50,335 nucleotides of DNA from an uncultured Oscillospiraceae bacterium (GTDB lineage: Bacteria; Bacillota; Clostridia; Oscillospirales; Ruminococcaceae). This document shows positions 32,140-39,532 of the stretch, piece after piece. How positions within the stretch are numbered: the first letter of the stretch is position 1; each line of letters begins with the position of its first letter. The notes under the pieces are model-generated. The model worked only from the letters and a program-made list of their open reading frames with translations. It made no database searches and was not told the DNA's origin. The position numbers and the translations under genes are program-made. The stretch covers positions 1-50,335 of the forward strand of contig CAJFOJ010000008.1 in assembly GCA_904396495.1 (NCBI GenBank), in the 5' to 3' direction.

Positions 32140-32346
32140 TTATTCCCTCTTTTCCCTTACAATCCGAAAAAATTCGCAGGCGGGATCGTCAGGCATAATC
32201 CGGTTTTCCTCCCCAATCCGGCAATTTCTGCTGAAAAAAAGACCCTTCCGCTTACAAAAATAACAATGAGGACGACGGTACACCGTGTCCCTACAATCGT
32301 CGTAAAAATACCGGCACTCCCGACAGAAATGGTTTTTGTCCATCAT
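32140..32346 (-). CDS. Cysteine-rich miniprotein, probably zinc-binding
   Basis: 68 residues; not a family I recognise. Cys pattern: CRECRYFYDDC near the N-terminus, HCYFCKRKG in the middle, then single Cys in FSRNC and PACEFF, seven Cys and one or two His. The pairs predict one or two zinc ribbons. No membrane segment. Its ATG overlaps the DUF624 stop codon (ATGA), which supports a real, translationally coupled gene. It is the last gene of the operon. A regulatory or chaperone partner of the membrane protein is possible but unsupported. Confidence 0.65.
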   Translation of the reverse strand: MMDKNHFCRECRYFYDDCRDTVYRRPHCYFCKRKGLFFSRNCRIGEENRIMPDDPACEFFRIVREKRE

Positions 32347-33161
32347 CTGATGACCTTATTCCGTCCGGACCTCGCCCCTTTGGCAGGGCGTTCTTTGCTC
32401 CCCATGTCGGTGAAAATGCTTTCGGGTTCCTGAGGCTCCTCAAAGTCCTCTCCCCGCTCCTCCCGCAGCTTTTTCTCGTGAGGGGCGACGATGAAACGGA
32501 TGATATAAGGATAGGAATTATAGACCGCGATGAACCCTATAGTGGAAAAGCCGATGAGCGCAATCACCGGCACGGTGATTGGGAAAAACCAGACCAGCGG
32601 AAAGGTGACAAGCAGGATAAAAAAGGTGGTGATCACATTGGTCCGCAACCCCAGAAAAGCAAAAATCAAGGCGTTTTTCAAAATGTGCCGAAATTTGAGC
32701 TCTACTGTCACCGCCATGAGATAGGCGTAATACCGCATGAAAAACATGACGACCAGCACAAGAAGGCAAAGTCCCAGCGGGAGGAACATCCACGCGCCCT
32801 CACTGGCGTTATTCCAATAAAACATCAGGGATAAAATGGCGACGGTGGACACCGCCAAGTCGAGAAAGAAAAGCCCCGTGCTCTGCTTCCAATTCTTCCG
32901 GAAAGCCTCAAAAAAGTCGGACACTAGAAAGGTGGGGCGCTCGTCGGCGTAATTGCGGAGGATATAGGTAAAGCCCGCAATAGCCGGGCCGATAGTTACA
33001 ATGGGGATGCAGCACAGCAAAAACAGAAGGTTCAGTTCCAGCAGTTTCCAAAACTTTCTAAAGTAAAGCTCAAAAAAGAAGAAAAACCGATTTTTGTTGG
33101 TTTCCCCCTTGTCTACGCCGGGACCGGGCTTATTGTAGTTAAACAATCCAAAAAAAGCCAT
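32343..33161 (-). CDS. DUF624 (YesL-type) membrane protein
   Basis: 272 residues. Five to six membrane helices with the DUF624 blocks FWKLLELNLLFLLCCIPIVTIGPAIAG and FFMRYYAYLMAVT. The C-terminal 60 residues are charged and cytosolic (EERGEDFEEPQEPESIF). YesL proteins sit in sugar-use loci in some Bacillus genomes but have no proven activity; there is no sugar operon here. GGGGGAAAAG precedes the ATG. A consensus promoter lies 55-85 nt upstream, so it can be expressed apart from the SpoIIM-like gene. Confidence 0.88.
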   Translation of the reverse strand: MAFFGLFNYNKPGPGVDKGETNKNRFFFFFELYFRKFWKLLELNLLFLLCCIPIVTIGPAIAGFTYILRNYADERPTFLVSDFFEAFRKNWKQSTGLFFLDLAVSTVAILSLMFYWNNASEGAWMFLPLGLCLLVLVVMFFMRYYAYLMAVTVELKFRHILKNALIFAFLGLRTNVITTFFILLVTFPLVWFFPITVPVIALIGFSTIGFIAVYNSYPYIIRFIVAPHEKKLREERGEDFEEPQEPESIFTDMGSKERPAKGARSGRNKVIR

Positions 33162-33215
33162 TTTATTACTTTTCCCCCAATAAAATTTGTTTCCTCTGTC
33201 AATCGATACAAAGTT

Positions 33216-33244
33216 AGTATGCAGGAATTCGGTTTTTTTGTCAA
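33216..33244 (-). promoter_or_regulatory. Promoter of the DUF624 gene
   Basis: Minus strand TTGACA (33239-33244), 17-base spacer, CATACT (33216-33221). Confidence 0.75.
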
Positions 33245-33284
33245 TAGATAGTCTTTCTTCATTTTATAAACGTTTTATTAACTG

Positions 33285-33929
33285 CTAAAACATTGGGGCA
33301 AAAATCCGGGTGCAGAGGCCGTTTACCACCGCTGACAGCAAGATGAGCAGCACCAGGATGAAAAACTTGACGGTATAGGTTTTGAGGATTCCCGCGGGCA
33401 TGGAAAAATTCTCAGAAGTCATGACTTTGAAAAACCGGTTGGACAGCTTCACCGACTCCCTGCCGGCCAGCAGGATGGCATAGCTGGAGACGATGCCCGC
33501 AGGCACGATGAGGGCCAGTGACATGAGGATGCCCTTTGTCCCCATATTGAGGTAAAAATGTCCCATGGCGGTGCCCAGCCCGATCCCCCGGAACAACACG
33601 AGGAAAAAGGAAAAGGGCTGTCCTACCGCGCTGAACCCGCACAAAAACAGCAGGAGCACAAAAACGCCGCTGGACAGAAGAGAGGAAAACAACGCAGAAA
33701 AAAAGGTAGCGCCCTCCTTTTGCAGCAAAAAGGCGTCGCTGATGCGTTGAAGGCTCTTGGCGGTTTCCGCATCAGCGCCTCCCGCCAATACAGCGCCGTA
33801 GGCCACCCCGATGAAAAACAGGGCAATCAATACCGTAAAAATCAGGCTTTTTGGCTTTTTTTCGGCGATAAATTGGATTTCGGTATCCGGAAGAGACATA
33901 TTTTCCGGCAGATTTACAATCTTGTCCAT
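33285..33929 (-). CDS. Stage II sporulation protein M-like membrane protein
   Basis: 214 residues with five membrane helices; the segment RGIGLGTAMGHFYLNMGTKGILMSLALIVPAG matches the SpoIIM family core. In Bacillus SpoIIM joins SpoIID and SpoIIP in septal peptidoglycan thinning during engulfment. Here spoIID/P are not adjacent and family members with other roles exist, so assignment as SpoIIM proper is tentative. The ATG (DKIVNLPEN) follows AAAGGACGG. First gene of a minus-strand group with DUF624 123 nt downstream. Confidence 0.8.
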   Translation of the reverse strand: MDKIVNLPENMSLPDTEIQFIAEKKPKSLIFTVLIALFFIGVAYGAVLAGGADAETAKSLQRISDAFLLQKEGATFFSALFSSLLSSGVFVLLLFLCGFSAVGQPFSFFLVLFRGIGLGTAMGHFYLNMGTKGILMSLALIVPAGIVSSYAILLAGRESVKLSNRFFKVMTSENFSMPAGILKTYTVKFFILVLLILLSAVVNGLCTRIFAPMF

Positions 33930-34111
33930 TTCACTACCGTCCTTTCCCTTGCTTTTTTGACTGATACATTCTATGAAAGGACAAGGGATAATATCCATGC
34001 TGGGAAGGGACAAGGTAAAATTTTTTGGAGGATTTCTGAAATAAAAAGGGGATGTAGCGCAAGACCGATGCCAACATCGGATCGCTTAACGGGGTTTTCC
34101 CCCTGAAAGGT

Positions 34112-34142
34112 AAAAGCGGGCCGACGTGAACGTCGGCCCGCT
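34112..34142 (-). terminator. Terminator after proC
   Basis: Perfect 13-base arms (34115-34127 and 34130-34142). On the minus strand the tail reads TTTTA; it closes the yajC-to-proC operon. Confidence 0.85.
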
Positions 34143-34217
34143 ACATATCTGTTTAAAATTGCGCAATTTTCTAGGATGATTTCGTTGACAACAACTGCCT
34201 TCCAATCTCCCTGTTGG

Positions 34218-35015
34218 TTATTTGGAGAGTTCATAAGCCCGTTTGGTGCATTTTTCGCAGCAGCGGGAAATGGCCTTTTGCAGCCCCATCTCGGAAAGGC
34301 CCTCCAATCCCGCGATGGTGGTTCCCCCTTTAGAGGATACCATCTGGATGAGTTCCTCCACGTTCTTGCCAGAGTGCTCCATCATGTCCGCCGCCCCTCG
34401 CATGGACTGGCAGAAAAGCTTAAGCCCCGTCTCATAGGGGATGCCATTCTCCTCGCCGTAGCGGATGAAGCCCTTGGCATACTCGTAGAGGAAGGCGGGG
34501 CTGCTGCCGTTGAGGGCAATGACCTCACAGAGCTTGTCGGCGGGGATTTCACAGACCAGCCCCGCGCAGCCGAAAATCTCCTTGACATTTTGAAACTCCT
34601 CCCTCATGGTCGGTTCCACCGGGGCCATAGCAGTGGCGCCCATCCCCACCAACAGAGGGGTGTTGGGCATGACCAGCACCACCTTGGCGTCAAATCCCAA
34701 AGCATTTTTGATGGCCTCGGCCGTAATACCCGCCGCAATGGAGATATAAACCTTGTCTTTTTGAGATGCGCCGCTCAACGATTGAAACATCTCGGGGAAA
34801 TTCTGGGGTTTCACCGAAAATAGGACGTAGTCGCTCCACTCCACCAGTTCCGCCGCCGACGCTTTTGGTTCCAATCCCACATCGGACAGAGCCTCCGCTT
34901 TTTTGGGGTCGATGTCATAGCCCGCGAAGGATATTTTTCCTTTCATTCCTTTGGCGGCGCCCCTGATAATAGCCGTGGCCATATTTCCACAGCCGATTGC
35001 ACCTAATTTAATCAT
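34218..35015 (-). CDS. proC: Pyrroline-5-carboxylate reductase
   Basis: Last step of proline synthesis: NAD(P)H reduction of pyrroline-5-carboxylate. 265 residues, the normal size. The Rossmann motif GAIGCGNMATAI opens the protein, VLFSVKPQ follows near residue 68, and the C-terminal dimerisation domain has SKGGTTIAGLEGLSE, the ProC signature. ATG follows GGAAGGAAG; an open extension upstream is not coding. It lies 123 nt after the SCIFF maturase gene on the same strand. proA/proB are not present. Confidence 0.96.
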   Translation of the reverse strand: MIKLGAIGCGNMATAIIRGAAKGMKGKISFAGYDIDPKKAEALSDVGLEPKASAAELVEWSDYVLFSVKPQNFPEMFQSLSGASQKDKVYISIAAGITAEAIKNALGFDAKVVLVMPNTPLLVGMGATAMAPVEPTMREEFQNVKEIFGCAGLVCEIPADKLCEVIALNGSSPAFLYEYAKGFIRYGEENGIPYETGLKLFCQSMRGAADMMEHSGKNVEELIQMVSSKGGTTIAGLEGLSEMGLQKAISRCCEKCTKRAYELSK

Positions 35016-35138
35016 CTGTTCTTCCTTCCCTTCGCGATTCCGTCCCGCATCCGGCGGGACGAAAGGCATAAGGGAGACCGCCCAAAATGGAGGCTGCCGC
35101 AAAACTGCCTCTTTTCAAACGCTCTCCCCTTCTTCTGT

Positions 35139-36506
35139 TTATTCGCTATCAAAAGCTTCTGCCGCCTTCATCATGATGGCGCATTCCAGCCGTTTTTTCT
35201 CCAACTCACAACCCAGTTTGTGAGGCTTTAACACGTCGCCCGCATACTGGAGGTTGTTGGCGTTGCAGCCGCCGCTGCAATAAAATTTCGCCCAGCACTT
35301 CTGACATTCTTCCTTGCCGTAGATATTGGCCCGTGCAAAGTATTCCTTCCGTCCCAGGTCAAAGGTGCCGTCGTAGAGTGAGCCCATCTTCCACTCCTCC
35401 ATGCCGACAAATTGGTGGCAGGGGTAGATGTCCCCGTCCGGGGTGATGGCAACATACTCGTTGCCGCAACCGCAGCCGCGAAGCCGCTTGATGGCGCAGG
35501 GCCCCTGGTCCAGATCGATCATAAAGTGGAAGAAATTAAAACCCTTCCCCCTCTTTTTGTAGTCGAGGAGCTTAACCGCCAGACGCTCGTACTCCTTGGC
35601 GATGGCCGGGAGGTCGGCCTCGGTGATGGCGTAATCCTCTTTGGGGTCGGTGACCACGGGCTCCACCGAAATTTGGTCAAACCCCAGGTCGTTTAGATGG
35701 AACACGTCGTTTGCAAAATCGAGATTTTTGTGGGTGAAGGTGCCGCGGACGTAATACTGATCGTGGCCCCGCTTGTCCACTAACTTTTTGTATTTCGGCA
35801 CGATGGAATCATAAGAGCCGCTGCCGTCCACACGGGGGCGGAAATAGTCGTTTATCTCCTTACGGCCGTCGATGGAGAGGACCACGTTTGACATCTCTTT
35901 GTTGATAAAATCGATTTTGTCGTCGGTGAGCAGCATGCCGTTGGTGGTGATGGTAAAGCGGAAGTTTTTGTCAAACTCCTTTTCCTTGCTCCGGGCATAG
36001 GCCACCACCTGTTTGACCACCTCAAAATTCATCAGAGGCTCCCCGCCGAAGAAGTCAAGCTCCAGATTTCTCCGGTTCGCCGAATGTTCGATGAGAAAGT
36101 CGATGGCCCGCTTGCCAGTCTCAAAATCCATGAGCTTTCTGCCGTGGCCGAAGTCTCCGGTGGAGGCGAAACAGTATTTGCACCGCAGGTTGCAGTCGTG
36201 AGCGATGTGCAGGCACATGGCCTTGACGGGGGAGGCGACCATTTGATCGGCAAACTGAGCGTAGTCGTCCTCGGAAAAGAGGATGCCCTCCTTGTACATC
36301 TCATAAAGCTCGCTGTAAGCCTCCAACAGTTCTTCCTTTGAAAACTCCGAAGAAAGCTTTTTCACCACCTCTTCGGGACAGTTTTCCGTCAGAGGAGGCG
36401 TCAGCTCATCCAGCAAGCGGTAAGCCGCGTCATCTACCACCGAAACGCCGCCGCTGTGCACGTCCAGTACAATGTTATAGCCGTTTAGGCGATACTTATG
36501 TATCAT
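35139..36506 (-). CDS. scfB: SCIFF-peptide radical SAM maturase
   Basis: Installs thioether crosslinks in the SCIFF peptide (ranthipeptide chemistry in studied homologues). 455 residues. Residues 1-90 hold an N-terminal peptide-binding (RRE-like) region; the radical SAM motif is Cys105-x3-Cys109-x2-Cys112 (CNLRCKYC), with GGEPL at about 154. The C-terminal SPASM domain has Cys337, 345, 347, 363, 401, 404, 410, 414 and 433 for two auxiliary 4Fe-4S clusters (CHQF, CQKCWAKFYCSGGC). ATG follows AAAGGACG. The precursor gene lies 140 nt upstream, after a hairpin. Confidence 0.95.
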   Translation of the reverse strand: MIHKYRLNGYNIVLDVHSGGVSVVDDAAYRLLDELTPPLTENCPEEVVKKLSSEFSKEELLEAYSELYEMYKEGILFSEDDYAQFADQMVASPVKAMCLHIAHDCNLRCKYCFASTGDFGHGRKLMDFETGKRAIDFLIEHSANRRNLELDFFGGEPLMNFEVVKQVVAYARSKEKEFDKNFRFTITTNGMLLTDDKIDFINKEMSNVVLSIDGRKEINDYFRPRVDGSGSYDSIVPKYKKLVDKRGHDQYYVRGTFTHKNLDFANDVFHLNDLGFDQISVEPVVTDPKEDYAITEADLPAIAKEYERLAVKLLDYKKRGKGFNFFHFMIDLDQGPCAIKRLRGCGCGNEYVAITPDGDIYPCHQFVGMEEWKMGSLYDGTFDLGRKEYFARANIYGKEECQKCWAKFYCSGGCNANNLQYAGDVLKPHKLGCELEKKRLECAIMMKAAEAFDSE

Positions 36507-36597
36507 CTTTTTCGTCCTTTCGAAATGGGCTGCGTCCGGGCATTTACCCGGGACTTCCCCAATGTAACAGTGAGGCGGTATCGCCCGCACAAAATGA

Positions 36598-36621
36598 AAC
36601 CCCGCCTTGCGGCAGGGCTTT
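36598..36621 (-). terminator. Attenuator-like hairpin between SCIFF precursor and maturase
   Basis: On the minus strand a stem of about 10 bp (AAGCCCTGCC against GGCGGGGTTT, two G-T pairs) with a GCAA tetraloop, followed by TTTCATTTTG. Weak T tail, so partial termination is plausible. Confidence 0.6.
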
Positions 36622-36646
36622 TTGGCAATTCTTCAAAAAAACAAAA

Positions 36647-36790
36647 TTACTTATTGTTTTCGCATTTCTGGTTGGCAACGGTGCAAGAAGTCTTGCAAGC
36701 GGACTGGCAGGAAGCCTGGCACTCGCCGCAACCGCCTTTGGCAGCGGATTTCTTCAAATTGCATTTGTTGAGGGTTTTTACGTGTTTCAT
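36647..36790 (-). CDS. scfA: SCIFF (six-cysteines-in-forty-five) RiPP precursor peptide
   Basis: 47 residues, opening MKHVKTLNK and containing GECQASCQSACKTSCTVANQ, an almost exact match to the clostridial SCIFF consensus. Core Cys: 21, 24, 28, 32, 36 and 43; these become crosslinked by the adjacent maturase. A seventh Cys at position 10 lies in the leader, which is unusual. The function of mature SCIFF is unsettled; it is nearly universal in Clostridia. The start is the ATG 8 nt after GGAG; an ATG two codons earlier would be too close. It follows the TIGR04086-type gene by 25 nt. Confidence 0.95.
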   Translation of the reverse strand: MKHVKTLNKCNLKKSAAKGGCGECQASCQSACKTSCTVANQKCENNK

Positions 36791-36815
36791 TTTCATTACT
36801 CCTAACTTTGAAAAT

Positions 36816-37235
36816 TTATCTTCTCTTGCTTTTGGCGTTGACGCCAAGGATTCCCCCGATCATCGCCGACACAATCAAAATGGCAACCTTTGACAGGCTT
36901 TGCATGGCCGGAGCCTGCTGGGTAAAGAGGACGCCTGCTATGGTTAGAACCAGCGCCAAAAGCACGCCGACAGTACCACCGATCAAAAGTCCTTTTTTCC
37001 GAAAAGCCCGCGCCGCTCCGTATCCTCCGACAAAACCGCCCGCAGCCACCGTTATGATCGCCATAGCGCGCATGGCGGCAGTGGGAAGGGAAAAGCAGGA
37101 AACCGCAAGGGCACAAAGCAATAACACAACGATCACTGTCAGCGCTCCGGCGATAGTTCCCACAAGCAAAGGCTTTCCCAATGCGCCAAACTTCATTTGA
37201 CCTTTTGATTTCAGTTTTTCCACGGCACTCGCCAT
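36816..37235 (-). CDS. TIGR04086-type four-helix membrane protein
   Basis: About 139 residues with four membrane helices: a Gly/Ala-rich protein with GGFVGGYGAARAFRKKGLLIGGTVG, matching clostridial TIGR04086 membrane proteins, of unknown function. The start is uncertain: ATG at 37235 has only GGGG upstream and a GTG at 37256 has no ribosome site. It lies between yajC and the SCIFF precursor on one transcript, an arrangement that suggests a link of this protein with peptide export or the membrane; this is inference. Confidence 0.8.
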   Translation of the reverse strand: MASAVEKLKSKGQMKFGALGKPLLVGTIAGALTVIVVLLLCALAVSCFSLPTAAMRAMAIITVAAGGFVGGYGAARAFRKKGLLIGGTVGVLLALVLTIAGVLFTQQAPAMQSLSKVAILIVSAMIGGILGVNAKSKRR

Positions 37236-37316
37236 ACCATCGCCCCGCTTATCCACAATTTTTTAGGTTTCAGTTCATTACAGGATATGCGGACTCATGC
37301 GGCGTTATGCAAAAAA

Positions 37317-37676
37317 TTACGCTTCGGCGTCGTCGTGGATGGTCTCGTTGGACTGGATGGCCCAGCGTTTGATGCGGACCTTGCTTCTATCGCTGCCGGT
37401 CTCGACGACGACGGTGTCCTCCCGGACAGATACCACCCGCCCGATGATGCCGCCAACCGTTATGACCTCATCGCCGACCTGCAGGTTATTTCTCATCTCC
37501 TGCGCCTGTTTTTCCTTTTTCTTCTGAGGGCGAATGAGCAGGAAATACATGATGACAAAAATCAGAATAATCGGAAGGAGCTGGGCAAGCATGAGCCACA
37601 TAGATCCCCCCTGCGCTTCAGCCGAAGTGGTGTCGGCGAGAACGCTTAAAGCAACATTTCCCAGTAATGCTGGCAT
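37317..37676 (-). CDS. yajC: Preprotein translocase subunit YajC
   Basis: 119 residues, the usual YajC size. One membrane helix (about residues 28-50) runs into RPQKKKEKQAQEMRNNLQVGDEVITVGGIIGRV, the YajC signature; the cytosolic barrel follows. YajC associates with SecDF and the Sec channel. GGAGGTAATTGA precedes ATG. A very good promoter lies upstream, so it heads the operon yajC, TIGR04086, scfA, scfB, proC. Confidence 0.96.
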   Translation of the reverse strand: MPALLGNVALSVLADTTSAEAQGGSMWLMLAQLLPIILIFVIMYFLLIRPQKKKEKQAQEMRNNLQVGDEVITVGGIIGRVVSVREDTVVVETGSDRSKVRIKRWAIQSNETIHDDAEA

Positions 37677-37725
37677 TCAATTACCTCCAAACAGAATTTA
37701 CACAACCTAAAAGTTGAACATTTTC

Positions 37726-37754
37726 ATTATACATGATCGCGTTCAAACTTTCAA
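37726..37754 (-). promoter_or_regulatory. Promoter of the yajC-SCIFF operon
   Basis: Minus strand TTGAAA (37749-37754), 17-base spacer, TATAAT (37726-37731) with extended -10 TG. Confidence 0.85.
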
Positions 37755-37818
37755 GGGGGTCTACAGGGATAAATATGAATTTTTCATCAATATTGGAAAG
37801 ATTTTCGCCAAAATGAGG

Positions 37819-37847
37819 AAAAGCCCGCCGGTTAAGGCAGACTTTTT
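37819..37847 (-). terminator. Terminator of the amidase operon
   Basis: Minus-strand AAAAGTCTGCC / GGCGGGCTTTT, 11 pairs with two G-T, six-base loop, T tail. Confidence 0.7.
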
Positions 37848-37862
37848 CCAGGAAATCTTTGT

Positions 37863-39518
37863 TTAGTTGCCGGCAAAATAGTTGGCAAGGCCGTCAGCAG
37901 TATATTTTGCAAACAGCGTGACGTTATTGCTGTTTTTGAGAATTTCCATCTCCTGGGGATTGCTCATAAACCCGTATTCCACTAAGACCGAGGCAAACTG
38001 TTTTTGACGGGTGACGGCAAACTCACTGAACTTATAGCCGCGGTTTTTGGCGCCGTCGCTGTAAGGCATCTGGAGATAAGCCTGGTAGATGGAGTTAACC
38101 AAGTTCCGGGCGAGGGGCATCGAGAATGGAGTGTTGTAGTACACCTCGACTCCCCTTGCGCTGGCCGAGGCCGAATTGTGATGGACGGAAATGTAGATGT
38201 GGGGCTCCCAGTCGTAGGCCAACTGGCACCGCTTATAGAGGTCTTTCAAATTGGTGGTGTCACTGTCCAGCATGTAGACAGTAGCGCCGCGGCTTTCCAG
38301 CTCTGCCTTAAGGGCCTTCGCTTTCTGGAGGTTCATAGCGGACTCATAGGTACCATCGGTGCCGATGGTGCCAGAATCCAGGTTGCCCGCGTTGTTGCCG
38401 TGGCCGGGATCGATAACGATTCTCGCTTCCGACAAACTACTGATGGGGTTATAAAAACGCAGCTTCAGGTTACCTGTGGAGGTGTACTCCGCATAGCAGC
38501 CATAATATTTGTTGGCCTGGGAGAGGGTCAGTTCCAACACGCCCTGAGCGATGCCGTCACTGTTGACCCTTGTGTACCAGGTGGCGTTTTTAAAGGCGCC
38601 TCCCGACGGGATGGACACGCCGCTCAAATTCATCTGGGTGGTGTAATCGAATGTGATCGTCACCTTTGTGGCGTTGTAGCTGGAGACCCAGTTGCCGGAG
38701 CTGTAGGTAAAGGGGGAGGTCTCCACGTTAAAAGGCACGTTCCATAGGCCTTTGATATTCAAGGTGGTCATCTGGCTGCCCACTGAGATATCAAGTCCGG
38801 AGATCACGTTATGACCCTGGGTGCCGCTGTCGGCTACCACCTCGACATCGGATATTTTGACCTTACGGCCCGATTTCAGTTCATAATAACTGCCGGAAAC
38901 ACTCTTGACGTAATCGATGGTGCCCTTGGGCATGTTGTAATAATAGGGGGCAGCGTAATCCTCTCCCCTGTCGTCGGTCTTAAATACATCTATGTATTTC
39001 TTGGTGGGAGAAACCTGCTGTCCGGAAACGGTGCTGACGCTGCCGGAAATGTCATTGCTGGAGCCGGAGCCAGTGGTTCCGCCTCCCGAAGAAGAACTGC
39101 CTCCCGCATTTTGAGGCACATCAACTCCCACTAGACCGGCGGAGAGCTTGGTCTCGGTGTTGGAGCTGGTCTTGGCGGTAAAGGTGATGGCGCCCAAATT
39201 CTTACCTGCGCTGACAGTGGGGACGGTATAGGTGCCCTCAAACCAGTACATGTCATCGGACCGTTCAGAGGTTTTGGTAAGATTGACCGTGGTGCCGTTG
39301 ACCTTTGCTGTCACAGTTGCGGCGGAATCCGCCAGAGCCCGCAGCTTGAGCTGCTGCCCCGTATAAACCGAGGTGACACCCTTGGGCTCGATCTGGCTCA
39401 GGATGGGCTCTTTGACGCTGCTGGTAGCGGCAAATACATTGGCACAACCCAAAACCATCGCAAGCAGGGTCATGAGCAGAAATGCTTTCAGGAATTTAAA
39501 CTTCTTCGTTTTCAACAT
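37863..39518 (-). CDS. Secreted N-acetylmuramoyl-L-alanine amidase (Amidase_3)
   Basis: 551 residues. Signal peptide (residues 1-31, ANVFA; an atypical lipobox VLGC overlaps it). Residues 32-135 are an Ig-like/AMIN-like region, 136-165 a Ser/Gly linker, 225-360 a beta-rich AMIN-like domain. The catalytic Amidase_3 domain covers about 366-551, with zinc ligands His373 (GHG), Glu392 and His446 (VHHN) and a catalytic Glu in LVEYGFMSN. It cleaves the stem-peptide amide of peptidoglycan, in daughter-cell separation or sporulation. It follows the GHL10 lipoprotein gene by 14 nt and is cotranscribed with it. Confidence 0.92.
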   Translation of the reverse strand: MLKTKKFKFLKAFLLMTLLAMVLGCANVFAATSSVKEPILSQIEPKGVTSVYTGQQLKLRALADSAATVTAKVNGTTVNLTKTSERSDDMYWFEGTYTVPTVSAGKNLGAITFTAKTSSNTETKLSAGLVGVDVPQNAGGSSSSGGGTTGSGSSNDISGSVSTVSGQQVSPTKKYIDVFKTDDRGEDYAAPYYYNMPKGTIDYVKSVSGSYYELKSGRKVKISDVEVVADSGTQGHNVISGLDISVGSQMTTLNIKGLWNVPFNVETSPFTYSSGNWVSSYNATKVTITFDYTTQMNLSGVSIPSGGAFKNATWYTRVNSDGIAQGVLELTLSQANKYYGCYAEYTSTGNLKLRFYNPISSLSEARIVIDPGHGNNAGNLDSGTIGTDGTYESAMNLQKAKALKAELESRGATVYMLDSDTTNLKDLYKRCQLAYDWEPHIYISVHHNSASASARGVEVYYNTPFSMPLARNLVNSIYQAYLQMPYSDGAKNRGYKFSEFAVTRQKQFASVLVEYGFMSNPQEMEILKNSNNVTLFAKYTADGLANYFAGN

Positions 39519-39532
39519 TTTGGAACCTCCGG

